In this document: in pieces, positions 17,842 through 25,041 of the stretch
How the letters are laid out: every line of letters starts with the position of its first letter
Position numbering within the stretch: the stretch's first letter is position 1
NCBI RefSeq assembly: GCF_016888335.1
Contig: NZ_JAFEJG010000004.1
Location: forward strand, 1,860,001-1,924,000
Source: Janibacter endophyticus
GTDB taxonomy: Bacteria > Actinomycetota > Actinomycetes > Actinomycetales > Dermatophilaceae
DNA length: 64,000 bases
Direction: 5' to 3'
The notes under the pieces: model-generated
Databases searched by the model: none
Seen by the model: only the letters and a program-made list of their open reading frames with translations
What the model was told of the DNA's origin: nothing
Made by a program: the position numbers and the translations under genes

Positions 17842-17918
17842 GGACGTATAGCTCAGCTGGTTAGAGCGCTCGCTTCACACGCGAGAGGTCAGGGGTTCGA
17901 GTCCCTTTACGTCCACCA
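17842..17918 (+). tRNA. tRNA-Val(CAC), integration target of the island
   Basis: The acceptor arms 17842-17848 and 17908-17914 pair fully. The anticodon is CAC at 17876-17878 and the 3' CCA is encoded (17916-17918). The last 23 bases plus one more recur exactly at 36442-36465, so this tRNA is the attachment site of the 18.5-kb island that follows. The gene itself is restored intact by the insertion. Confidence 0.97.
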
Positions 17919-18094
17919 GCCAAGAAGCCCGAGATTGGGTCGAGGGCGGACCCCTCGAGCATCTGTTCCCACAAGGCCACAGCCCGGCCCAGAACTGCAT
18001 GAATGCCTGCGTCCACGAGTTCTCGCCGCTGCTCAGCCAGGGCGACGCTGCGTGCCAGACGGGTGTCGGTGTGAGGGGCGCTGGCGGTGTTCAT
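17861..18094 (-). CDS. Small uncharacterised protein whose C-terminus is encoded antisense to the tRNA
   Basis: A 77-aa frame whose ATG (18094) overlaps the upstream stop by 4 nt, suggesting translational coupling and a genuine gene. The first about 58 residues come from island DNA. The last about 19 codons read through attL into the complement of tRNA-Val(CAC). In the circular form of the island this C-terminus would be different. No family recognised; the island-encoded part looks helical (S-V-A-L-A-E-Q-R-R-E-L-V-D-A-G). It could be a truncated remnant. Confidence 0.5.
   Translation of the reverse strand: MNTASAPHTDTRLARSVALAEQRRELVDAGIHAVLGRAVALWEQMLEGSALDPISGFLAGGRKGTRTPDLSRVKRAL
17896..17919 (+). 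repeat. attL: 24-bp direct repeat in tRNA-Val(CAC) 3' end
   Basis: Identical to 36442-36465 over 24 bp. It covers the T-loop side, acceptor 3' strand and CCA of the tRNA plus one base. The flanking bases differ on both sides, so the repeat is exactly 24 bp. This is the classic product of tyrosine-recombinase integration into a tRNA gene. Confidence 0.93.
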
Positions 18095-18822
18095 CGAGCG
18101 GGTCCCTCGACGGAGACCGCGGCTTGGGCGGGGGACTCTTGATGGGGCTGCGAGCGGCCCAGCCGCGCCTGCGCGTCAGCGGTGACGCACTCGGCTTCGG
18201 TGGTGACCTGGGCGATCCTGACCTCGGCCCGGTCCACCGTCCTGCCGAGGTGTCGCTCATCGGCCTGGGCCCGCCCGAGGTCGTTGCTGACCATGCTCAG
18301 CGACCCGAACGTCACTGCGGGGATCTGTTCGATGCCTGCCGCATGAGTGCTCGGAGAGCGGCCGTTCCCAACACCGTAGGCAGCCGAGTAGAGGTGCTCC
18401 GAGGCGGCTGTCGCCATGGGCAGAGCGAGGTCGACGACCTCGCCGACAGCGGCAGTGCGGGCCTCCAGCGCGGCCAGGCTGACGGCGGTCGGCCCTTCCA
18501 GCCCCCCGCGCTCCACCCGCTCCAATGTTCGCCTGGCGTCCTCGATCGACTCACTGGCCATCTTCAGGTGCGATGCGATCTCCACGCCGACGGATGCCGC
18601 CGAGTCACACAGGCGCCCGACGTGGCTGAGGTCCTCGGGTGCAACTGACTGCATCCAGGCATCGGGGCTTACACCCCGCGCAACCAGCTCAGCCTCCGAG
18701 AGAGCCGTCGCGGCCGCCGACACCCCCCTGTGGAGATCATCCAGAGCCAGGCGGGCCAAGGTCACCTCCCGATGGGCGTCACGCAGAGCCCAATCGGCCT
18801 GCATCAACTCCCGCTCACTCAT
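18091..18822 (-). CDS. Uncharacterised helical protein, middle gene of a three-gene island operon
   Basis: 243 aa, predicted by eye to be almost wholly alpha-helical with long Ala/Glu/Leu heptad-like stretches (E-V-T-L-A-R-L-A-L-D-D-L, A-A-L-E-A-R-T-A-A-V-G-E-V-V-D-L-A). No signal peptide, membrane span or catalytic motif was seen. The ATG at 18822 overlaps the stop of the 47-aa gene upstream by 8 nt, and its own stop overlaps the next ATG by 4 nt. The size, helicity and paired small partner are reminiscent of secreted or structural helical proteins of mobile elements, but no family can be named. Confidence 0.65.
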   Translation of the reverse strand: MSERELMQADWALRDAHREVTLARLALDDLHRGVSAAATALSEAELVARGVSPDAWMQSVAPEDLSHVGRLCDSAASVGVEIASHLKMASESIEDARRTLERVERGGLEGPTAVSLAALEARTAAVGEVVDLALPMATAASEHLYSAAYGVGNGRSPSTHAAGIEQIPAVTFGSLSMVSNDLGRAQADERHLGRTVDRAEVRIAQVTTEAECVTADAQARLGRSQPHQESPAQAAVSVEGPAR

Positions 18823-18958
18823 CGCCGGTCCCGGCCTCAACTGGGTCAACCAGAGGCCCTATTGACTGCTCCATCTCATCGATGAGCCTCAGCGTTTCGA
18901 GCAGGTGCCTTCGCACATGCGAGACCAGGTCGAAAGTGGATTCGGTGACATCGGCCAT
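18815..18958 (-). CDS. 47-aa helical protein, first gene of the three-gene island operon
   Basis: A very small gene with an excellent ribosome-binding site (TAGGAGG, 5 nt before ATG 18958) and an 8-nt overlap with the following gene. The peptide is acidic and helical (D-L-V-S-H-V-R-R-H-L-L-E-T-L-R-L-I-D-E-M-E). It could be a partner or chaperone of the 243-aa protein. No family recognised. Confidence 0.65.
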   Translation of the reverse strand: MADVTESTFDLVSHVRRHLLETLRLIDEMEQSIGPLVDPVEAGTGDE

Positions 18959-19240
18959 CGCAACCTCCTAACAGCAGTGGCTGACCCCGGATGGGCCTGC
19001 CCTACTGACGAAAGCCCGCGGTGGCGGTCCCGGCGTTCACGTTCACATCCGGCACCGCTGTCTGACCACATCGGAGCTGGACGAGTGAGGGCGAACCTCT
19101 ACCGTGAACAGCCATCTGGAGGCCCTGGCTCGGACCTCACGGGTGTCGCACGCGGCCTTTGACAGGCCATCCAGGGACGCGGACAGTTCGCGCTCTTGCC
19201 GAAGAGCGTGTGTCCTGTGTCCGGGTCCGAACCGACAGGT

Positions 19241-20365
19241 TCATCGGGCTGGCAGGGTGACCGTGAAGGCGGATCCTTGGTCGGGTCCTGGGCTTTGGGC
19301 CGTGAGGCTGCCTCCGTGTGCGTCTGCGATGGCTTTGCTGATGGTCAGTCCGATGCCGGATCCGGTGCGGTCCCTGGTGCGGGCTGAGTCGCCTCGGTAG
19401 AAGCGTTCGAAGGCGTGGGTGAGTTGTTCGGTGGTCATGCCGTCACCGTTGTCCGTCACGGTGATGGTCACCTCGTGGTGATCGCGGCCACCGCTGATGG
19501 TGACGGTGCCCCCGGGTGGGGTGTGGCGCAGGGAGTTGGCCAGGAGGTTGGTGAGGATCTGACCGATGCGGCGGCGGTCGACGGTGACGATGAGGGCGGC
19601 AGTGGAGTCGGTGTCGATCTGGAGGTTGACGCCCTTGGTGCTGTAGTGGTCGCGCATTCCGTCGTAGGCGGACCAGAGCAGGTCGGTCAGTGGTACGTCA
19701 TGTAGGTCGAGGGCGAGGCGTCCTTCTTCGGCGGTGGAGACCTCGGTGATGTCCTCGGCCAGCCGAGTGAGCCGGTCTGTCTGCTCGGTCAGGGCGGCGA
19801 GGGACTCGGGGCCGAGTTGGACGATCCTGTCGTGCAGGCCTTCGTGGTAGGCGCTGAGGGTCGCGATGGGTGTCCTGAGCTCGTGGGCGAGGTCGGAGAG
19901 CATGCGTCGCCGGGTGTCCTCGACGCCTTCGAGACGTGCGGCCATGTCGTTGAAGGCGTGGGCAAGGGTCTCTAGCTCGGTGCCTGACCCGACCTGTGGC
20001 ACCCGGGCCTGGTAGTGCCCTCGGGAGAGTTCGCGGGCGGCGGCGCTGATCTGGTCCAGGGGCCGGCGGAGGCGGCGGGTGAGGTACCAGCTGACGGCGG
20101 TCGCGGCGAGCAGGGAGATGAGGAGTGCGCCGCCGACGGAGATGAGCGAGGCGTCGCGGTAGGCCATCTCGATGTGGACCAGCTCGGGTGAGTTCTCGGC
20201 GTGGCCGGCCTGGAGCAGGTGGTCGTGGAAGAGCGGGGGGCCCACGACGGTGGCGACCAGCGCCGCTGTCAGGGCTCCGGCGAGCAGGACGAGGGTCTGT
20301 CCGGCCAGGAGCCGTCCGGCCAGTCCGCGGGGTCGTCGCAGGCGCATGGGGCGCGTGGTGGTCAT
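19241..20365 (-). CDS. Membrane sensor histidine kinase (metal-type two-component system)
   Basis: A 374-aa kinase with two transmembrane segments (about 20-45 and 75-95) around a short outer loop containing several His and Glu (F-H-D-H-L-L-Q-A-G-H-A-E-N). A HAMP linker follows, then the H-box L-A-H-E-L-R-T-P with phospho-acceptor H161, N-box N-L-L-A-N-S-L-R-H-T-P, G1 D-N-G-D-G-M, F-box and G2 G-S-G-I-G-L. Its ATG overlaps the response-regulator stop by 4 nt. Location next to the copper operon suggests it senses extracytoplasmic copper, like CusS/CopS. The ligand is inferred from context and the His-containing loop. Confidence 0.9.
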   Translation of the reverse strand: MTTTRPMRLRRPRGLAGRLLAGQTLVLLAGALTAALVATVVGPPLFHDHLLQAGHAENSPELVHIEMAYRDASLISVGGALLISLLAATAVSWYLTRRLRRPLDQISAAARELSRGHYQARVPQVGSGTELETLAHAFNDMAARLEGVEDTRRRMLSDLAHELRTPIATLSAYHEGLHDRIVQLGPESLAALTEQTDRLTRLAEDITEVSTAEEGRLALDLHDVPLTDLLWSAYDGMRDHYSTKGVNLQIDTDSTAALIVTVDRRRIGQILTNLLANSLRHTPPGGTVTISGGRDHHEVTITVTDNGDGMTTEQLTHAFERFYRGDSARTRDRTGSGIGLTISKAIADAHGGSLTAQSPGPDQGSAFTVTLPAR

Positions 20366-21078
20366 CCTGGTCCCATCCGGTAGCCGACGCCTCGGACGGT
20401 GGTGACGTACCGGCCGGTGTCGGGGTTGTCGCCGAGCTTCTTGCGCAGGTGGGCGATGTGGACGTCGACGAGGTGCTCGTCGCCGACCCAGCCGCCGCCC
20501 CAGACGTCGTCGATGAGCTGGCGGCGTGAGAAGGCCATGCTCGGGCGGGAGGCCAGGGTCATGAGCAGATCGCGTTCGGTGGGGGTCAGTGCTACCGGCT
20601 CGCCCCGAAGGTGGACCTGCAGTGACGAGGGGTCCACCGAGAGCTCGCCGAACACGCGGGGGGGCTGGGCGTGATCCTGTGCGGAGGAGGCGGTCCGGGG
20701 CCGGCGCAGGACGGTCTGGACGCGCGCGACGAGCTCGCGGACGCTGAAAGGCTTGGTGACGTAGTCGTCGGCTCCGACGGAGAGTCCGATGAGGGTGTCG
20801 ATCTCGTCGCTCCGGGCGGTGGCGACGATGACGTAGCAGTCGCTGAAGGTCCGGATCTGGCGGCAGACCTCGATGCCGTCCAGGCCGGGCAGGCCGAGGT
20901 CGAGGATCACTACCTCGGGTCGGGACTCGCGGGCCGCCTGGACCCCGGCAGGCCCGGTGTGGGCGATCAGGGTCTGGTAGCCGGCGCGGGCCAGATAGGC
21001 GACGACCATGTCGGCCAGAGGCTTCTCGTCCTCGATGACCAGGACGGTGGCCGGCGTGGTGGTGGGGCTTGTGCTCAC
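20362..21078 (-). CDS. OmpR/PhoB-family response regulator
   Basis: 238 aa. The receiver domain has the acidic pocket E-D-E, phospho-acceptor D60 in I-L-D-L-G-L-P-G and the conserved K in V-T-K-P-F. The winged-helix output domain (about 150-236) contains L-T-P-T-E-R-D-L-L and V-D-V-H-I-A-H-L-R-K-K-L. It starts at GTG 21078, divergent from the copper operon across a 166-bp intergenic region, and is coupled to its kinase. It probably controls the divergent operon. Confidence 0.92.
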   Translation of the reverse strand: MSTSPTTTPATVLVIEDEKPLADMVVAYLARAGYQTLIAHTGPAGVQAARESRPEVVILDLGLPGLDGIEVCRQIRTFSDCYVIVATARSDEIDTLIGLSVGADDYVTKPFSVRELVARVQTVLRRPRTASSAQDHAQPPRVFGELSVDPSSLQVHLRGEPVALTPTERDLLMTLASRPSMAFSRRQLIDDVWGGGWVGDEHLVDVHIAHLRKKLGDNPDTGRYVTTVRGVGYRMGPG

Positions 21079-21244
21079 CCTTGTGAGTCTTCCCCACGAC
21101 CCCGCTGGCGACAGCCTCTAGGGGCTGTCCTCGGGTCATCTTCGTCAAACCTCAATCACACGACCATCCGACCTTGAGGCGGGGCTTCGAGGCTGGACCC
21201 GTGCCGGGCAGCTCAGCTCGGCCGGACCGGGAAGGAGCCTGCTG
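21079..21244. promoter_or_regulatory. Divergent control region between the two-component system and copper operon
   Basis: It contains a 7-bp inverted repeat (GACAGCC, 21110-21116, with GGCTGTC, 21123-21129). It also has a CCTCAA / TTGAGG pair near 21150-21180. The latter resembles CCTTGA and TCTCAAC elements in two downstream intergenic gaps (near 23903 and 24311). Candidate response-regulator sites; not proven. Confidence 0.4.
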
Positions 21245-21487
21245 ATGATGTGGGGACACGGTGACGGGATGACGTGGTGGATGTGGCTCTCGATGGGGGT
21301 CGGCACGCTTGCGTTCTGGGTCGTGGTCGTCCTGGCGGTCCGGGACCTGCTCCCGGGCCAGAAGAAGGTGGCGTATCCGCCGCCGCGGCCGGAACCGCTG
21401 ACTCTGCTTCAGGAGCGACTGGCCAGCGGGGAGCTCAGCCCGGAGGAGTACGAGCAGCGACGTCGTCTCCTCGTCGACGGTCACTGA
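21245..21487 (+). CDS. SHOCT-domain small membrane protein
   Basis: 80 aa. One membrane span (about 10-32, W-W-M-W-L-S-M-G-V-G-T-L) is followed by a C-terminal SHOCT motif (L-Q-E-R-L-A-S-G-E-L-S-P-E-E-Y-E-Q-R-R). SHOCT domains are short oligomerisation or targeting modules. It leads the copper operon, as in many actinobacterial copper loci. GAAGGAG precedes the first of two adjacent ATGs. Confidence 0.85.
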   Translation: MMWGHGDGMTWWMWLSMGVGTLAFWVVVVLAVRDLLPGQKKVAYPPPRPEPLTLLQERLASGELSPEEYEQRRRLLVDGH

Positions 21488-21522
21488 CCAGCTTCAGACA
21501 CGTTGAGAGAGGCATCACGACA

Positions 21523-23001
21523 ATGCACGCACTGACCCGACGACACGTTCTCCTGGGTGGGCTGGGGGTGGCGACGACAGCGGCCCTGACCGCCTGCGCG
21601 AGCGGTGAAGGCGCGTCCAGCACCTCGACGCGCGCCTTCGGCTCCCCCAGTCCCGTCTCGCCGGCAGCGGGCCAGAAGGTCGTCGAGAAGTCGCTGACGG
21701 CCCGGCCCGTCACCCTGGACCTGGGAGGACGAACGGTCAGCACGTGGGCCTACGGTGACGCAGCACCCGGTCCCTTGGTTCGGGCCACCGCAGGGGACCT
21801 CCTGCGGGTCACCCTGGACAACCAGCTGCCCACCGACACCTCGATCCACTGGCACGGCATCCGGCTGCGCAACGCCGCCGACGGGGTGCCGGGTCAGACC
21901 CAGGACCCCATCGCTGCTGGATCGAGGTACGTGTACGAGTTCACCGCCCCCGACCCCGGCACCTACTTCTTCCACCCTCATGTCGGTGTCCAGCTCGACC
22001 GGGGCCTCTACGCGCCGATGGTCATCGACGACCCGGACGAGCCCGGCCGCTACGACGCCGAGTGGATCCTGGTGCTCGACGACTGGATCGACGGCACCGG
22101 CACCAGCCCGGACGAGGTCCTGAAGAAGCTCGTGGCCGACGGCGGCCCCGCCAACGGCCCCATGGGCGGCATGGACCACGGCTCCATGGGTCACATGGGC
22201 GCCGACCCCTGGGGAGATGCCGGTGATGTGACCTACCCGCTGTTCCTGATCAACGGGCGGCCACCGACCGACCCGGAGGTCCTTCGGGCCAAGCCCGGGC
22301 AGCGGGTGCGTCTGCGGATCATCAGCGCCGCCTCCGACACGATCTTCACCGTCGCTCTCGGCGGGCACCGGATGAGCGTCACCCACACCGACGGGTGGCC
22401 GGTCGAGGCGACCGACGTGGACGCTCTCTACATCGGGATGGGCGAACGCTACGACGCGATCGTCACCCTCAAGGACGGGGTCTTTCCCCTGGTGGCCAGG
22501 CCGTTCGGCAAGACCAGCGGCGGCCAGGCCATGGCCCTGGTCCGCACCGGGAGCGGGGCCGCTCCCGGTGCGGGCACCAGCCCGGACGAGCTGACCGGGC
22601 AGGTCCTCATCGGCTCCGAGCTGCAACCTGCGGCCTTAGCAAAGCTGCCGCCCCGGGAACCGGACGCCGAAGCACAGCTGACCCTCAACGGCTCGATGAA
22701 GCCCTACCGGTGGGGCATCAACGGCGCACCGTTTGGAGAGAACGAGCCCTTGACGGTCAAGGCCGGTCAGCGACTCCGGATCAACGCGACAAACATGACG
22801 ATGATGACCCACCCGCTGCACCTGCACGGGCACACCTTCGCCCTGCCCTCCGGGCTGCGGAAAGACACCGTGCTCATGGCCCCGATGCAGTCCTTCGCCA
22901 TCGACCTGGACGCCGACAACGCCGGGGACTGGATGATCCACTGCCACAACATCTACCACGCAGAGGTCGGGATGATGATCGCCCTGAACTACGTCTCATG
23001 A
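21523..23001 (+). CDS. Multicopper oxidase, exported lipoprotein
   Basis: 492 aa. The N-terminus carries a twin arginine (R6-R7) and a lipobox L-T-A-C with C25, indicating export and surface anchoring. Copper ligands are seen in H-W-H-G, F-H-P-H, H-P-L-H-L-H-G-H and H-C-H-N-I-Y-H-A-E-V-G-M (T1 axial Met). A Met/His-rich insert (M-G-G-M-D-H-G-S-M-G-H-M-G) resembles the copper-regulated insert of CueO-type enzymes. It likely oxidises Cu(I) to less toxic Cu(II) outside the membrane. Start ATG 21523 is chosen because it gives the signal peptide. Its stop overlaps the next start (ATGA). Confidence 0.93.
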   Translation: MHALTRRHVLLGGLGVATTAALTACASGEGASSTSTRAFGSPSPVSPAAGQKVVEKSLTARPVTLDLGGRTVSTWAYGDAAPGPLVRATAGDLLRVTLDNQLPTDTSIHWHGIRLRNAADGVPGQTQDPIAAGSRYVYEFTAPDPGTYFFHPHVGVQLDRGLYAPMVIDDPDEPGRYDAEWILVLDDWIDGTGTSPDEVLKKLVADGGPANGPMGGMDHGSMGHMGADPWGDAGDVTYPLFLINGRPPTDPEVLRAKPGQRVRLRIISAASDTIFTVALGGHRMSVTHTDGWPVEATDVDALYIGMGERYDAIVTLKDGVFPLVARPFGKTSGGQAMALVRTGSGAAPGAGTSPDELTGQVLIGSELQPAALAKLPPREPDAEAQLTLNGSMKPYRWGINGAPFGENEPLTVKAGQRLRINATNMTMMTHPLHLHGHTFALPSGLRKDTVLMAPMQSFAIDLDADNAGDWMIHCHNIYHAEVGMMIALNYVS

Positions 23002-23891
23002 GACGCCCAGTCCTGATCGGGGCAGCAACGCTCGCAGCCGTGGCGACCCTGTCGGCGTGCTCGTTCGGGGACGGCCCCGAGCGGCAACGATCCGCGCCCA
23101 CGACGCAGCCCACGTCCGTGTCGGGGTCTCCCACGGCGGCACCAGCCCAGCCGCTCGCCATCACACACATCCACGCGATCACCCGGGACCCCAAGAGCGG
23201 CGAGCTGCTGCTGGCCACCCACCAGGGCCTCTTCCGCCAGGTCGACGGACAGCTGCGCAAGGCCGGCCCTGTCATCGACCTGATGGGCTTCGCCGTCGGA
23301 TCCGACGGGACCTACTACGCCTCCGGGCACCCCGGTGTCGGAGTCGACCTGCCGCAGCCGGTCGGACTGATCACCTCCACCGACGGCGGCGCCTCCTGGG
23401 AGGTCGCTTCCCGAGGTGGAGAGTCCGACTTCCACGCCCTGACCGCCGGCCCGGGCACGGTGACAGGCTTCGACGGCGCCCTGCGCACCACCACGGACAA
23501 CAAGACCTGGACCACGCATCCGATCCCGGCACCGCCACGAGACGTGGCGGCCGCCCCCAAGAAGGGGACCCTGCTGGCCACGACGAGCTCCGGACTGCTC
23601 ACCAGCACCGACGGCGGGCAGTCCTGGACCACGCTGGCACCGCCCGAGCCCGCGGTCCTGGCGGCATGGGCCGACGACACAACCGCCGTCATCGCCACCA
23701 CCAGCGGCAGGCTGGCCACCAGCAGCGACGCCGGATCGACCTGGACCCTGCACCCGGACAGCATCGGCACCACCGAGGCACTCTCGGCCCACCGGACCTC
23801 GGATGGGCAGCTGGAGATCCTCGCCGTCGTCGACAACAAGGTCATCCGCACCACCAACGCCGGCGCGAGCACGGAGACCCTCGTCCAGTAG
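22998..23891 (+). CDS. BNR-repeat lipoprotein (F510_1955-like glycosylhydrolase-type beta-propeller)
   Basis: 297 aa. A lipoprotein signal (L-S-A-C, C21) and a Thr/Ser/Pro linker precede a predicted beta-propeller with repeated BNR/Asp-box motifs (S-T-D-G-G-A-S-W, S-T-D-G-G-Q-S-W, S-S-D-A-G-S-T-W). H-I-H-A near the propeller start is a possible metal site. Proteins of this type recur in actinobacterial copper loci next to multicopper oxidases. An enzymatic sialidase role is unlikely, and copper delivery or binding is an inference. It is translationally coupled to the oxidase. Confidence 0.8.
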   Translation: MRRPVLIGAATLAAVATLSACSFGDGPERQRSAPTTQPTSVSGSPTAAPAQPLAITHIHAITRDPKSGELLLATHQGLFRQVDGQLRKAGPVIDLMGFAVGSDGTYYASGHPGVGVDLPQPVGLITSTDGGASWEVASRGGESDFHALTAGPGTVTGFDGALRTTTDNKTWTTHPIPAPPRDVAAAPKKGTLLATTSSGLLTSTDGGQSWTTLAPPEPAVLAAWADDTTAVIATTSGRLATSSDAGSTWTLHPDSIGTTEALSAHRTSDGQLEILAVVDNKVIRTTNAGASTETLVQ

Positions 23892-24007
23892 CCCCGAGAA
23901 CCTTGACCCGTCCTCCATCAGGTCTCAACGCAGCCATGAGGTTCATGAACGACGCTGAGCTGATCCGAGCCAGCACCAAGGAGCCGGCACCTTCGAAGGA
24001 GAGCAAC

Positions 24008-24292
24008 GTGAAGATCGAACGCAAGAACCCCGCCGCTCACGGCCACGCGCCGCTTCCCTCGAGCTCGCCGGTTACGGCCCGCGACCAGGACGCCGTCAAC
24101 CCGCCCCCGGCGCGCCACTCCCACGGATGGCTGATGTGGCTGATGTGCCTGCCCATGCTCATCCTCGTCGGCGCTCTCATCATCACCGGTGGCCTGGGCG
24201 CCAGCGGGCTGCTCTTCGCCCTCGCCTGCCTGGCCATGATGGCCGTGATGATGCGGTGGATGAACCACGGAGGCGACGGCGGGGGTCAGTAG
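24008..24292 (+). CDS. Small membrane protein, DUF2933-like
   Basis: 94 aa from GTG 24008, preceded by GAAGGAG. A hydrophilic Pro/His N-terminus (A-A-H-G-H, A-R-H-S-H-G) is followed by two hydrophobic segments separated by a short G-G-L-G turn, ending M-M-R-W-M-N-H-G-G. Small His-flanked membrane proteins of this kind are common in copper and silver loci; function unknown. An in-frame ATG at 23939 lacks a ribosome-binding site. Confidence 0.65.
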   Translation: MKIERKNPAAHGHAPLPSSSPVTARDQDAVNPPPARHSHGWLMWLMCLPMLILVGALIITGGLGASGLLFALACLAMMAVMMRWMNHGGDGGGQ

Positions 24293-24395
24293 TCCCGGCC
24301 GCAGCATGGACCTTGACCGAATCTCAACATGACCACGGCAGGACCATCACGTTCGCGGTGAAGGCTCGAGCACACCAACGACTACAGGAGATCCC

Positions 24396-25013
24396 ATGTC
24401 CAGCCTCACCAAGCGCGCCTCGCTGCTGGCAGCAGCAGGAGCCCTGACCGTCGGCACGCTCGCCGCCTGCTCGAACACCAGTGACGACTCCATGCGCGGC
24501 ATGGACCACAACGCCACCCCCATGAGCAGCAGCACCAGCGGCGCCACCACCGGCAGCAGCTCGGACGCTGCCAGGCAGGGAGATGTCATGTTCGCCCAGA
24601 TGATGATCCCCCACCACGAGCAGGCCATCGAGATGGCGGACATCGCCCTGTCCAAGTCCAGCGCCTCCAGCGAGGTCGACGCGCTGGCCACCGAGATCAA
24701 GAAGGCCCAGGACCCGGAGATCACCACCATGCGTGAATGGCTGACCTCGTGGGGTGCCCCGACCTCGGCACCGACCGGCATGGACCACGGCAGCGGCATG
24801 ATGAGCGAGACCGACATGGAGGAGCTCAAGAGCGCCGAGGGCAAGAGCTTCGACCAGATGTGGATCACGATGATGATCAGTCACCACAAGGGCGCAGTGT
24901 CCATGGCCGAGCAGGTCCTGACCACCACCGAGAACCCGGAGGTGGAGCAGATGGCCAAGGCGATCATCAAGGCCCAGAAGTCCGAGATCGCCACCATGGA
25001 AGACCTGCTCTGA
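24396..25013 (+). CDS. DUF305 copper-locus lipoprotein
   Basis: 205 aa. A lipoprotein signal (L-A-A-C, C25) and a Ser/Thr linker precede a DUF305 domain with its two diagnostic repeats, [13 protein letters not shown] and [13 protein letters not shown]. Met-rich patches ([14 protein letters not shown]) suggest copper binding outside the membrane. DUF305 is ferritin-like helical and typically accompanies copper oxidases and ATPases. Confidence 0.88.
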   Translation: MSSLTKRASLLAAAGALTVGTLAACSNTSDDSMRGMDHNATPMSSSTSGATTGSSSDAARQGDVMFAQMMIPHHEQAIEMADIALSKSSASSEVDALATEIKKAQDPEITTMREWLTSWGAPTSAPTGMDHGSGMMSETDMEELKSAEGKSFDQMWITMMISHHKGAVSMAEQVLTTTENPEVEQMAKAIIKAQKSEIATMEDLL

Positions 25014-25041
25014 CGACATCCACCTGCCACGGGGAGAGACC

